Shown here piece by piece: positions 9,846 to 18,612 of a stretch of DNA of 38,774 bases (position 1 is the first letter of the stretch; every line of letters begins with the position of its first letter). The stretch covers positions 1 through 38,774 of the forward strand of contig JAIRRJ010000077.1 of NCBI GenBank assembly GCA_031256035.1, given 5' to 3'. The position numbers were made by a program, and so were the translations under genes. Below the pieces are notes generated by a model, which made no database searches, was not told the DNA's origin, and saw nothing but the letters and a program-made list of their open reading frames with translations. Origin of the DNA: Treponema sp. (GTDB lineage Bacteria; Spirochaetota; Spirochaetia; Treponematales; Breznakiellaceae).

Positions 9846-9953
9846 AATACCAGTTTACTGTATCCGTAACTATGCGTCAACATATTTTCTCCTGAAAAAC
9901 TCTTACCATATCGCATGACATTATTGCAAAACCGGCGACTCAATGGTCTGTTA

Positions 9954-10991
9954 CTACCCATTTATCGCCGCAGCAATCTCCCGGTACTCCGCGATTGTTT
10001 CGGCGTGAACTGCTTTTTCCCGCAGCGCCGCTCCGCCGGGTAAACCTTTTGTGTATGCGCAGAATTGTTTGCGCATTTCAAGGCATGCGGTCCTCTCGCC
10101 GATGTCGGCGGCAAGCAATTCCAGATGACGGATGGCGGCGGCAATCCGCGCGGAAAACGGAGCGGGTTCCCACTTGCCGCTTTCAAGCAATGAGCGGGCC
10201 GCGGAAAAAATAAAAGGATTGCCCATCGCGCCCCTTGCGAACATAATCGCGGCGCAGCCCGTTTCCTGTAACATTTTTTGCGCGTCTTCCGGTGTGTAGA
10301 GATCGCCGGAGCCGGTAACAGGCACGCTCAAACGGGATACCAAGTCTGCGATATGCGACCAGTCGCTCCTGCCGCCGTAATTTTGGCTCCGGGTGCGGGG
10401 ATGAAGGCTCACCATAGCCGCACCGACTTCAACAGCGATTTTTGCGCATTCGGTGTAGTTGATCGATTTACTGTCCCAGCCGGAACGGATTTTTATCGTT
10501 ACCGGAATATTACCTAAACTTTCACGGGAAGCGCGCACCGCGGCTTCAATTATTCGTCCCAGATTTGAGGGATTTTTCATCAGCGCGGAACCTGCGCCGT
10601 TTTTTACCACTTTAGGCACAGGGCAGCCGGCGTTGATGTCCAGAGCATCGGGACGCAGGGGGCTGAGAAGAAGTGCCGCCTTGTAGATTGATTCCGGTTC
10701 GCCGCCGAACAGCTGTATCGCATAATGTTTTTCGCTTTCTCCGCGCCGCACAAGATTGACAGCGGTGTTCACAGCGGCGTTGTGTGCGGCACAATCATCA
10801 CTGCCTAATCCGTAACGGCCAAAGCTGCGGGACAGAGCCTCAGCGGAGACAAGTTCAGTAAATGAAAAATCAGCGCCGTCTTCGGCGCACAGCGAGCGAA
10901 ACGCCCGGTCTGTGTAACCTGCCACCGGCGCGAGAAAGAGGTTTCCGGGGAGTGAGAGCGAGCCGATTTTTATCGGACGGTAGAGGCTCAT
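9954..10991 (-). CDS. dusB: tRNA-dihydrouridine synthase (DusB/NifR3 family)
   Basis: A 345-residue TIM-barrel flavoenzyme that reduces uridines in tRNA D-loops using FMN and NADPH. Family landmarks are the N-terminal LFLAPVAGYTDRAFR, the active-site block INAGCPVPKVVKNGAGSAL with the catalytic Cys, KIRSGWD, the phosphate-binding LHPRTRSQNYGG, and TGSGDLYTPEDA followed by FARGAMGNPFIF. The length is usual for DusB. It lies 18 bases downstream of tatD on the same strand and is probably part of the flcA-yghZ-tatD-dusB run. Confidence 0.93.
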   Translation of the reverse strand: MSLYRPIKIGSLSLPGNLFLAPVAGYTDRAFRSLCAEDGADFSFTELVSAEALSRSFGRYGLGSDDCAAHNAAVNTAVNLVRRGESEKHYAIQLFGGEPESIYKAALLLSPLRPDALDINAGCPVPKVVKNGAGSALMKNPSNLGRIIEAAVRASRESLGNIPVTIKIRSGWDSKSINYTECAKIAVEVGAAMVSLHPRTRSQNYGGRSDWSHIADLVSRLSVPVTGSGDLYTPEDAQKMLQETGCAAIMFARGAMGNPFIFSAARSLLESGKWEPAPFSARIAAAIRHLELLAADIGERTACLEMRKQFCAYTKGLPGGAALREKAVHAETIAEYREIAAAING

Positions 10992-11009
10992 GTTTTGGAT
11001 GTCGGACAG

Positions 11010-11786
11010 TTACGCGCTCGGAAGGCCGAAAAATTTATTCGCGTTGTCCCAAAGCTGTGCTGCGACAGTCTCTTCTTCCGTTTCGAGCATCTCTGCTATG
11101 AAACGGGCTGTTGCAGGCAGATACTTGGGCATATTTCTTTTGCCGCGATAATCAGCAGGAACCATGAAGGGGCTTTCCGATTCGATCAGTATACGGTCAA
11201 GGGGCAGAACCCCGACTGTTTCATGGAGATTCCTTGCGTTCCGGTAGGTAAGATTTCCCGCAAAAGAAAAATAAAGATTCAATTCCAGCGCTTTTTCAGC
11301 GTAGGCGGCGTCCTCTGAATAACAGTGAAGCACCCCGCCACGCGAAGGCAGACGGTCACGGAGTATATCCAGCACATCGTGTCCCGAGTCGCGGTTATGG
11401 ATAATGACCGGCAGGTTGAGTTTGTTCGCCAGATCAAGCTGAGTGATAAAAAGTTCTATCTGAGATTTTTTATCCCCGAATTTATGGTGATAATCAAGAC
11501 CGATCTCCCCAATGGCGACCACCCGCGGATACTGAACACTTTGTTCAATATGCTGAAACCAGTCCTTGCCGGGGTTTTGCACCTCCGAAGGGCTGACTCC
11601 TACCGCATGGTAGACATTTGTCGCGGATTTCAGGTTTTCATAGACCTGCCCGAAGTCGTGAAGACTGTTGCAGATTGAGACTATCCGGTTAACGGATACC
11701 TGCCGGGCTTCCTGTATGACAATGAGTTGTTCAATGGGGTCGTCAACTATCAGCCCCAAATGGGCGTGAGTATCAAAATACTGCAT
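11010..11786 (-). CDS. tatD: TatD-family metal-dependent hydrolase (putative DNase)
   Basis: A 258-residue protein of the amidohydrolase-like TatD family, whose members act as metal-dependent 3'-5' DNases. It has the N-terminal metal site FDTHAHLG, EIGLDYHH, VIIHNRDSGHD, and HCYSED. Near the C-terminus is ILIESESP followed by RGKRNMP. In most members the latter reads ETDxP, with the Asp as a metal ligand; here that Asp is Glu (ESESP), an unusual but conservative change. Upstream is the aldo/keto reductase gene (69 bases away) and downstream is dusB, both on the same strand. Confidence 0.9.
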   Translation of the reverse strand: MQYFDTHAHLGLIVDDPIEQLIVIQEARQVSVNRIVSICNSLHDFGQVYENLKSATNVYHAVGVSPSEVQNPGKDWFQHIEQSVQYPRVVAIGEIGLDYHHKFGDKKSQIELFITQLDLANKLNLPVIIHNRDSGHDVLDILRDRLPSRGGVLHCYSEDAAYAEKALELNLYFSFAGNLTYRNARNLHETVGVLPLDRILIESESPFMVPADYRGKRNMPKYLPATARFIAEMLETEEETVAAQLWDNANKFFGLPSA

Positions 11787-11855
11787 AGCTTAATCCAAAA
11801 GATATGAAATCAGGTTTTTACCAAACTGGCAGTCTTTATTCTACCATGCCTGTTT

Positions 11856-12851
11856 TCAGCCGTCAACAAGAATCTTTTCGATTTTTTCCAGTTCCTCAGC
11901 CGAAAACGTGGGCTGGGAAAGGGCGGAAAGGTTTTCTTTCAACTGAGCCGGAGAACTGGCGCCGATAAGCACCGAAGTGTTGCGTTTATCGCGCAAAATC
12001 CACTGAATTGCCAAAGTTGCGAGGGTTTTTCCGCTTTTTTTCGCCAAATTGTTAAGAGAATTGAGCTTTCTCAGGAGTTCCGGCGTAAGGGATGAACTTT
12101 TGAGGAAAACGCCTTTTGAGGCGCGTGAACCTTCGGGGACAGAGCCGTCCAGATACCTGCCCGTGAGCAGCCCCTGCGCCAGAGGGGAAAAACAGATGCA
12201 GCCTGCGCCTTCCCTTTCCAGAACATCGAGCAGCCCATGTTCGATCCAGCGGTTCAGCATGGAATAGCTTGCCTGATGGATGAGACAAGGCACACCCAGA
12301 GAACGCAAAATCGGGATAGCCTGCGCAGTCTGTTCGGCATTGTAATTCGAGATGCCCGCGTACAACGCCTTGCCCTGCCGCACAATATCCGCAAGGGCAG
12401 TCATTGTTTCTTCAAGCGGGGTGTCCGGGTCGGGTCTGTGATGGTAAAAAATATCGACATAATCAAGCCCCATCCTTTTCAGACTTGCATCGAGGCTGGC
12501 AATCAGGTACTTCCGGCTTCCAAAATCGCCGTAAGGCCCCTGCCACATATCATAGCCCGCCTTTGTGGAGACGATGATTTCATCCCTGTAGGGAAGCAGG
12601 TTCTCTTTGAAAATGCGGCCGAACGTGATTTCAGCCGAACCGGGCGGCGGTCCGTAATTGTTGGCAAGATCAAAATGGGTTACACCGGCGTCAAATGCTG
12701 CCAGCACAGTTTCGCACCCTGTTTCGTATTTATCTGTGCCGCCAAAATTATGCCAAAACCCAAGGGAGATTTCCGGCAGTTTAAGCCCGCTTCTGCCGCA
12801 CCGCCTGTACTTCATTGCATCGTATCTGTTTTCTTTCGCTGAATATGCCAT
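11856..12851 (-). CDS. yghZ: Aldo/keto reductase, L-glyceraldehyde 3-phosphate reductase-like (YghZ/Gpr)
   Basis: A 331-residue aldo/keto reductase. The N-terminal YRRCGRSGLKLPEISLG, the WHNFG and FDLANNYGPPPGSAE stretches, STKAGYDMW-GPYG and LLIHQ/FSPLAQGLLTG-like blocks match from memory the E. coli YghZ pattern almost position for position, including the start. YghZ reduces L-glyceraldehyde 3-phosphate and other aldehydes with NADPH, a detoxification role. Catalytic Asp and Tyr fall in FDLANNY, Lys in STKAGYD and His in FYHHRPD. The start is supported by AAGGAG six bases before the ATG. It lies 24 bases after the flcA-like gene on the same strand. Confidence 0.85.
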   Translation of the reverse strand: MAYSAKENRYDAMKYRRCGRSGLKLPEISLGFWHNFGGTDKYETGCETVLAAFDAGVTHFDLANNYGPPPGSAEITFGRIFKENLLPYRDEIIVSTKAGYDMWQGPYGDFGSRKYLIASLDASLKRMGLDYVDIFYHHRPDPDTPLEETMTALADIVRQGKALYAGISNYNAEQTAQAIPILRSLGVPCLIHQASYSMLNRWIEHGLLDVLEREGAGCICFSPLAQGLLTGRYLDGSVPEGSRASKGVFLKSSSLTPELLRKLNSLNNLAKKSGKTLATLAIQWILRDKRNTSVLIGASSPAQLKENLSALSQPTFSAEELEKIEKILVDG

Positions 12852-12875
12852 TTGTTACTCCTTAATAATTGTTAT

Positions 12876-15800
12876 TCAATGCCGAACAGACAGCGCTGGC
12901 TCTCCCTTCAGTCCGCCGCCAAGCGGCGACAGTTCTTCCCAGAGAGACGGTTCAAGCACATCCTTGTCTATGCGGGGAAAAGGTTCCGGTTTATAACCTT
13001 CGCCTGGGCGTTGCGCGTTGTTTGCATGCAGGGCGTTATTTGCATTGAGGAAAGCAAGATTGACTCCCGGTGCGCCAAGATCGTCTGTGAGGCGCATGCG
13101 TTCCATGCTGATGGGATTGCGCGTAATGGCATCCCATGCGCGGGCTGATTCGGCGTAAAGAACCAATGCCCGCGATCTGTAATCGCGGTTGCCGGTTTGA
13201 TCGGCAAGGGCTTCGTAGACTACTCCGGCGTTGTTACGCGCCATCATCAGGCGTTCTCCCACTTCCAGAAAATCGGGACGGTCGTTGGGTAAAAGCACCG
13301 GCAGGCGGGCGCGCTGGTTTTCAAGAATATCAAGAAGCCGGTTATAGTAGCCCTGTGCCGCGAAATAATCGCCGCGTTTGTAGGTAACGTTTCCGAGGGC
13401 ATAGAGCAGCTTGCGGTTAAGCGGGAGGCTTGCGGATGCCTTAAAAAGATAATCAAGAGAATTCTTCCAGTCTTCAAGCTGGTAATAAGCTGCGCCCATG
13501 CGGTATTGAATTTCCGGCGGCGACCAGCCGTTTTGCTCGGCCCGGCGATAATCCCTTATAGCGCTCTGCATATCTCCGCTTTTAGCAAAATACTCAATAT
13601 CGCCTTTTGCGGCGTAAAGTTTACCCAGTTGAGGTGATGAAGAGACAAGGTTTCTTGAAAGGAAGTCTTCGTACAATTCTATGCCTCTGACCAACTGTTC
13701 TTCGGCGGGGAAAAATTCCCTGTTGTTGACAAGCAAGTTCGCATAACGGTAGTGAGTGTCAACGCGGTAAAGTCGCCGGCGCACCGATTCTTCCTTTGCC
13801 ATGTCAAATGCGCGGATGGCGTTTTGAAGTGTCAGCCGTTCTTCATAAACATTGCCAAGATTGTTATAATAACGGGCAAGATGATAATGAGGTTCAGGCA
13901 GGGTAAGTTCCAGTCTGACCGCCTCCAGCAGCATTGCGCGTACCCCTTCTATGCTTTCAACATACGGATTTGGCACGCCTTTTACATCCTCAAGCTGTTT
14001 GTCCAGATAATAGCCGCCCAGTTCAGCAAGAGTGGGAGCAGAAAGCTGACGCTTGCGGCTGCTGTCGAACCATGCTTTCAGGGGCAGCACTTCTTTCAGG
14101 TTGTCGGTACGGATAAAATACATCATCATCCGTTCCACAATCGGCTCTGTCCATCCGTATTTTTCCAATATCCGCGCATAGGCAAAACGCGCATCTTCGT
14201 ACTTATCCCCGTATCTTGAAGGATCGGAATCAGCCCACGCCATGTAGTTGTCTCCTGATGCGACAAGACCTTCAAAATCGTTAGGCGCATAATCCAATAG
14301 TTCGTTCTGCAAAATTCTGTTCGCCTTGTCATAATTCATCAGGTAATAAGTTTCAAGGGAAGCGTAATCAAGGACTCCTTTTTTATCTCTGGGATAATTT
14401 CGCAGCAGTTCTTCGTATTTTTCTTCGGCAAGCATGTAGCGCCGTTCTTTTATGAACGCCTCGGCGTATTTATAGAACCATGGTTTTTTTGGATGCAGTA
14501 TAAAGGCCTCGTCGAACAGCCCGTTTGCGCGCTGGTATTGACCATCAAAAATACGTTCATAGCCGCGTTTGTACAACGATTCGGCTTTGACAGGGATGTA
14601 AATAAATTTATAGCCAAGATATATAACGGATGCCCCCAATGCCGCAATCATGGCGAACAGCCGCAATACAGGCAGAAAGTTATGCACAAAAATATACGCG
14701 AAACTTGCCTGTTCAGCTTCCAGTTCCGCTCCGGTACTCTTTTGAAAACTCTTGGGGATGATTATTTCTTTTCCGGTTATTTCCTGCGCAAGAGCGGCTG
14801 TCTCCTTAACCGGAGCGTGATTTATCAGATAACGGATGAGTTTTGACAAATGGTGGGGCTTAAGCACCTGCTCTGCGATTAATTCTTCACAAACAACCCG
14901 CAGATTAAGGGGATAACTCGACAGAGTTTTAAGCAGGTTATCCAGATCATTCTGGGTGAGTTGTATTTCTCCTACTTGATCGTGTTCAGGCTCTTCTTCA
15001 ACTTTTGGTTTTCTGCTAAAAAACCCTCTTTTGGGCGGCGGCTTTACCGTTGTATCTGTTTTTGTTTTATTTAATATATCATCAAGGCCTGAAAGATTAA
15101 AATCCGTTTCGCCGAATTCTCCGCTATCTGCCGCACCTTCCGCCAGTTCATCTCCGCCAAAATCACCGCTGTCTATCGGCTGGGTGTCAAAACTGCCGTC
15201 CAGTTCAATGGAACCGGTGTCAAAATCCGCGCCTGTTCCGGCGTCCGGCATTTCACCTGTTCCGGTATCTGCCGTGCCCAAATCAAATCCGGTATCCAAC
15301 CCTGAAAAATCATCAGTGGTTCCGCTGTCAAAAGATTCGCCGCCCAGATCAAAGTCCGCCAATCCATCGGATTGAAATCCATCGGATGGTAATTCGCCGG
15401 ATTCATCACCGCCAATGTTAAATATTTCTTCGCCGGTATCGGTGATTTCACTGTCGATGCCGGCGCTCTCAACTTCAAATGTTTCCTGATCATCGCCTGT
15501 GCTGAAAGAGCCGTCCTGCCTTTCACCGCCAAGGTCTAAAGTTTGTTCGGGAGCTTCAAAGGAAGCGCTTTCCGCAGCAGATGTGTCCATGCCGCCCAAG
15601 TCAAAATCCGGCAGCCCGGTATCCGCATCAGAGCCGGTGTCAAATGATTCGCCGCCGAGGTCAAAATCCGGCAATCCGGTATCTGCATCAGAGCCGCTGT
15701 CAAATGATTCACCACCGAGGTCAAAATCCGGCAATCCGGTATCTGCATCAGAACCGCTGTCAAATGATTCGCCGCCGAGGTCAAAGCCGGACAATCCGCC

Positions 15801-16265
15801 GTCCGCATCAGAGCCGTTGTCAAAAGTTTCACTGCCAAAATCAAAGTCCGGCAGCGCACCGTTCTTATCGGTAGGGGCGGATTCAATCTCATCGGATAGG
15901 CCGGATAGCAGGCCTTCAGGAACGGAATAGTCCCCTCCGTTTCCATTCGTGGCTGCGGGAATATCGCTGACGGGAAGGATATCATCCATTGGCGGCGGAC
16001 TTACATCGCCCGGTATATTGTCAAGAAAGGCGCTAAAGTCAAAATCTCCCACACCGGGGGAAGCGCTTGTTTCATCTCCGAATAATGCGTCAAATTGAGC
16101 ATCGCCGGCGGGAGGAGCGGACTGGCCGGAATCAAACGGAACTGCTTCAGTGTCGGGGAGCGCAAGTTTGTCAGGAGGTATGTTTCTGGATGCAAGTATA
16201 TTTCTTTCATCAGCAATATTGCTGAAAGAGTCCCTGAATTCGCCGAGCGCGTTCAATGAAGGCAT
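12876..16265 (-). CDS. flcA: Large membrane-anchored TPR protein, likely periplasmic flagellar collar protein FlcA
   Basis: About 1,129 residues if it starts at the ATG at 16265 (the frame runs to 16325, but that would overlap the divergent gene). Residues 1-420 are acidic and low in complexity, with 20-residue repeats of DLGGESFDSGSDADTGLPDF type. Then come a charged linker (KPPPKRGFFSRKP), a small helical domain, a single membrane helix at about 530-555, and TPR repeats to the end (for example AESLYKRGYERIFDGQYQRA, AEEKYEELLRNYP). This layout fits the spirochaetal FlcA family (BB0326 in Borrelia), TPR proteins building the collar around periplasmic flagellar motors and helping stator assembly. 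The family assignment is from memory of architecture and could be another TPR membrane protein. No ribosome site precedes the start. Confidence 0.65.
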   Translation of the reverse strand: MPSLNALGEFRDSFSNIADERNILASRNIPPDKLALPDTEAVPFDSGQSAPPAGDAQFDALFGDETSASPGVGDFDFSAFLDNIPGDVSPPPMDDILPVSDIPAATNGNGGDYSVPEGLLSGLSDEIESAPTDKNGALPDFDFGSETFDNGSDADGGLSGFDLGGESFDSGSDADTGLPDFDLGGESFDSGSDADTGLPDFDLGGESFDTGSDADTGLPDFDLGGMDTSAAESASFEAPEQTLDLGGERQDGSFSTGDDQETFEVESAGIDSEITDTGEEIFNIGGDESGELPSDGFQSDGLADFDLGGESFDSGTTDDFSGLDTGFDLGTADTGTGEMPDAGTGADFDTGSIELDGSFDTQPIDSGDFGGDELAEGAADSGEFGETDFNLSGLDDILNKTKTDTTVKPPPKRGFFSRKPKVEEEPEHDQVGEIQLTQNDLDNLLKTLSSYPLNLRVVCEELIAEQVLKPHHLSKLIRYLINHAPVKETAALAQEITGKEIIIPKSFQKSTGAELEAEQASFAYIFVHNFLPVLRLFAMIAALGASVIYLGYKFIYIPVKAESLYKRGYERIFDGQYQRANGLFDEAFILHPKKPWFYKYAEAFIKERRYMLAEEKYEELLRNYPRDKKGVLDYASLETYYLMNYDKANRILQNELLDYAPNDFEGLVASGDNYMAWADSDPSRYGDKYEDARFAYARILEKYGWTEPIVERMMMYFIRTDNLKEVLPLKAWFDSSRKRQLSAPTLAELGGYYLDKQLEDVKGVPNPYVESIEGVRAMLLEAVRLELTLPEPHYHLARYYNNLGNVYEERLTLQNAIRAFDMAKEESVRRRLYRVDTHYRYANLLVNNREFFPAEEQLVRGIELYEDFLSRNLVSSSPQLGKLYAAKGDIEYFAKSGDMQSAIRDYRRAEQNGWSPPEIQYRMGAAYYQLEDWKNSLDYLFKASASLPLNRKLLYALGNVTYKRGDYFAAQGYYNRLLDILENQRARLPVLLPNDRPDFLEVGERLMMARNNAGVVYEALADQTGNRDYRSRALVLYAESARAWDAITRNPISMERMRLTDDLGAPGVNLAFLNANNALHANNAQRPGEGYKPEPFPRIDKDVLEPSLWEELSPLGGGLKGEPALSVRH
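15601..15840 (-). repeat. 60-bp tandem repeat, four copies, inside the flcA-like gene
   Basis: Four consecutive 60-base units (15601, 15661, 15721, 15781), the middle two nearly identical, with a partial fifth from 15841. They encode the 20-residue acidic repeat DLGGESFDSGSDADTGLPDF. The period is a multiple of three, so copy-number change would alter protein length without shifting frame. Confidence 0.92.
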
Positions 16266-16266
16266 A

Positions 16267-16293
16267 TTAAGATAATTATTTATCGGCCGATAA
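16267..16293 (+). promoter_or_regulatory. Sigma-28 (FliA)-like promoter and 14-bp palindrome between divergent genes
   Basis: GCCGATAA at 16286-16293 matches the sigma-28 -10 consensus exactly, and TTAA at 16267-16270 matches TAAA in three of four positions at the proper 15-base spacing. The -10 forms half of a perfect 14-base palindrome (16280-16293), so the reverse strand also carries GCCGATAA facing the flcA-like gene, but without a good -35. The predicted plus-strand transcript would start only a few bases before the ATG at 16307. Confidence 0.5.
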
Positions 16294-16306
16294 TTGTAAA
16301 GAATGT

Positions 16307-17053
16307 ATGAAAAGGATTGTTGCAATCATTGTTTTGGCCGTTATTGCCGGCTTTTCTCATGCGGCTGATTGGGAATCATATCAGCTTATTGACCGTCTTT
16401 TAACCCTTCCAGGCCCCGGCGAGCCTGTAATTTTTGAGGATTCGGTCATTTTTACCGCATCTTCCGGCTTGCGAAGGGTGGGGGTGGCGTTTGCCCATGA
16501 GAATTTTTCCAAAGTTTATTGGTTTCAGCAGTTGGTAATACCTCAGGATCAGATGGACGCGCCCATTCCGCCGGGGAAAATAGTACCCGATCCGTACATA
16601 GATTCAGGCATACAGTTTCACATTCAACGGATTCCCGAAAACGCCAAGTCTCTTGAATACCGGCTGATAATCAATGGTTTATGGACTATCGATCCCGCCA
16701 ATTCGCGATACCGCAAAGACCCGGTTTCCGGTCTGGTTTGGTCGATTTTACCCCTTCCGCAGATTCCGTCTGCTCCTGACCCCCTAAAGGGACTGCCCGC
16801 CGGTTTGGATTTTTTGTTTAATGGACCGCCGGGAGAAGTTGTTACCATAGCGGGAGATTTTAACGGCTGGGACCCTTTTATGTATGAATTGAAAGAGGGG
16901 CCATCAGGAGTTTACAACATCACAATTCCGCTGCCGGCTGGTAAATATCAATATGTGTTCTTCCACAAGGGGCGGCGTTATGTAGACCCGAACAATCCTA
17001 CCCGGATTTATGCCCGCGATGGAAGCGCCGCCTCCGAGATTATCGTTCCATAA
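16307..17053 (+). CDS. Exported protein with C-terminal glycogen-binding (CBM48/AMPK-type) domain
   Basis: A 248-residue protein with a signal peptide (MKRIVAIIVLAVIAGFSHA, cleavage after SHA) and an uncharacterised middle. Its C-terminal early-set domain (about 155-245) reads VTIAGDFNGWDP, then PLPAGKYQYVFFHKGRRYVDP, the AMPK-beta/isoamylase N-terminal pattern. Such domains bind alpha-glucans or serve as structural modules; here it would act in the periplasm or at the envelope. No catalytic domain is present. It is transcribed divergently from the flcA-like gene from a region with a sigma-28-like promoter, hinting at co-expression with motility genes. The start at 16307 has no Shine-Dalgarno, and another ATG lies at 16303. 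Confidence 0.75.
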   Translation: MKRIVAIIVLAVIAGFSHAADWESYQLIDRLLTLPGPGEPVIFEDSVIFTASSGLRRVGVAFAHENFSKVYWFQQLVIPQDQMDAPIPPGKIVPDPYIDSGIQFHIQRIPENAKSLEYRLIINGLWTIDPANSRYRKDPVSGLVWSILPLPQIPSAPDPLKGLPAGLDFLFNGPPGEVVTIAGDFNGWDPFMYELKEGPSGVYNITIPLPAGKYQYVFFHKGRRYVDPNNPTRIYARDGSAASEIIVP

Positions 17054-17122
17054 TTGCAAAAAACTTCGTATTCTGCTACCTTGTAGGGAGGTTGTCCATG
17101 GACATCCCTCAAGAAGGTGCAG

Positions 17123-17749
17123 ATGTCAATTCTTAAAGAAGGTTTTCCGTTTATTATCCCCTCTTTTGCTGTGGGTATAATTCTTTTGATTGTTTCAAGA
17201 TTTACGCCGGCAGCCATTGTATGTATTGCCATTGGTTCGGTATTAATCATTTTCGCGTGTTTTTGCATGTTCTTTTTCAGAGATCCCCACATTGAAATCA
17301 CTCAAGGCGAAAAACTGATTCTGTCCCCGTGCAATGGGACGGTAATGGAACTGACAGAAGAAGGAGACGAAAAAGTTATCCGTGTGTTTCTTTCGATATT
17401 CAGCGTCCACCTGCAGCGCGCGCCTGTAAACGGAACTGTTGTTGACGTAACGCATAAAGACGGAAAATTTTTCGCAGCGTGGAATCCGCGCGCGCAGGCT
17501 GAAAACGAACAGAACATCATCACCATACATGGCGAAGACGGAGTGTACGTGGTGCGGCAGATTGCCGGTTTTTTGGCAAGGCGGTGCGTATCCTGGGTTA
17601 AAGCAGGCGACATTCTGAAAGCGGGAGACAAAATCGGAATGATCAAATTCAGTTCACAGGTTGATCTGCATCTGCCCAAAACGGCGGTGATAAATGTAAA
17701 GCCGGGCGATAAAACCAGAGCCGGCATTACGGTAATGGCGACCAAATGA
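17123..17749 (+). CDS. psd: Phosphatidylserine decarboxylase-related protein
   Basis: About 208 residues from the ATG at 17123, preceded by AAGAAGG; a GTG at 17117 is possible. Two N-terminal membrane segments (about 8-52) lead to FFRDPH, then the short PSD-A fold. Family members are pyruvoyl enzymes converting phosphatidylserine to phosphatidylethanolamine. Substitutions stand out. The usual SPADG block reads SPCNG (Asn71 for the catalytic Asp), and the self-cleavage FGS block reads FSS (177-178, Ser in place of Gly). His96 in VHLQRAPVNG is kept. Activity is therefore uncertain. The gene overlaps pssA by 4 bases (ATGA), so the pair is translationally coupled and still implies a phospholipid role. 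Confidence 0.85.
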   Translation: MSILKEGFPFIIPSFAVGIILLIVSRFTPAAIVCIAIGSVLIIFACFCMFFFRDPHIEITQGEKLILSPCNGTVMELTEEGDEKVIRVFLSIFSVHLQRAPVNGTVVDVTHKDGKFFAAWNPRAQAENEQNIITIHGEDGVYVVRQIAGFLARRCVSWVKAGDILKAGDKIGMIKFSSQVDLHLPKTAVINVKPGDKTRAGITVMATK

Positions 17750-18612
17750 GAAGAATGGCATTAAAAAAAGTAACGTTTAGAAGAGTCCCCTTAAAGAGAG
17801 TACAAATAAGAAAAGAAGAACTGAGAAAAGGTATCTTTATCATCCCTTCGCTTTTTACCTGCGGGAATATGAGTTTTGGTATACTTTCGATTTTTTCTTC
17901 TATCAGCGGTCATTTTATACCGGCGGCATGGTTTCTGATCGGCGCTTTGGCATGCGACATTATTGACGGCAGAATTGCCAGAATGACCAAGACAACAAGT
18001 GAATTCGGTTTACAGTTGGACTCCTTGAGCGATCTTGTTTCTTTCGGAGTGGCGCCCGCCGTTATGATGTACATGCTGGTACTTAACACTATGGGAAAGA
18101 TCGGCGTTGCAATTGCCGTGCTTTTTGTATTGTGCAGCGCGCTCCGCCTCGCGCGCTTCAATGTGCTTGCTCACAGCGGCGAAGTCAACAAACATTTTAT
18201 GGGGCTTCCCACACCGGCTTCGGCGGGCGTGATTATCTCCTTTGTGTTGAGCTATCAGTTATTGGGGCCGGAAGAATACGCCCTCAATGTTAAGACTATT
18301 CCTGTTCTGATGACGCTTATGCCCACCTTTTTCAAAGTCATGCCCATTGTCATTGTCGTGCTTTCGTTTCTCATGGTTTCCAACATTCCCTATCTGTCCT
18401 TCAAAAGATTAAAATTATCCAAAGTCAGAACCATAGAACTTTTTGCTTTGGTTATCGTATTGATCATACTCATAGTTGTTTACCCTCAAAATATAATTTT
18501 TATCATATTTTCTGTTTATGCAGCATCCGGTCTTTTGCTTTATGTGCCGCAGATCATTTTGAAAAAAAAGAGACAGGCAAAACCGGAGAAGGTCGAAAAT
18601 AGTGATATGTGA
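17746..18612 (+). CDS. pssA: CDP-diacylglycerol--serine O-phosphatidyltransferase
   Basis: A 288-residue integral membrane CDP-alcohol phosphatidyltransferase. The family signature is complete: Asp71, then D74-G75-x2-A78-R79-x8-G88-x3-D92-x3-D96, whose aspartates bind metal and CDP-alcohol. The IIPSLFTCGNMSFG segment before it is typical of PssA, which joins serine to CDP-diacylglycerol to give phosphatidylserine, the substrate of the adjacent psd product. The N-terminus is unusually basic (about 25 residues rich in Lys and Arg), which may aid membrane association. Several hydrophobic segments follow. It overlaps psd by 4 bases and the thioesterase gene by 11. Confidence 0.92.
   Translation: MRRMALKKVTFRRVPLKRVQIRKEELRKGIFIIPSLFTCGNMSFGILSIFSSISGHFIPAAWFLIGALACDIIDGRIARMTKTTSEFGLQLDSLSDLVSFGVAPAVMMYMLVLNTMGKIGVAIAVLFVLCSALRLARFNVLAHSGEVNKHFMGLPTPASAGVIISFVLSYQLLGPEEYALNVKTIPVLMTLMPTFFKVMPIVIVVLSFLMVSNIPYLSFKRLKLSKVRTIELFALVIVLIILIVVYPQNIIFIIFSVYAASGLLLYVPQIILKKKRQAKPEKVENSDM

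Noticed and set aside
15601..15840. Regular 60-base repeats as a possible CRISPR array
   Set aside because: The units are contiguous with no unique spacers and are in frame within the flcA-like gene.
17070..17115. GTCCATGGAC palindrome with outer AGGGA/TCCCT pairing as a terminator before psd
   Set aside because: No T-run follows and the stem is short; the psd ribosome site lies just beyond it.
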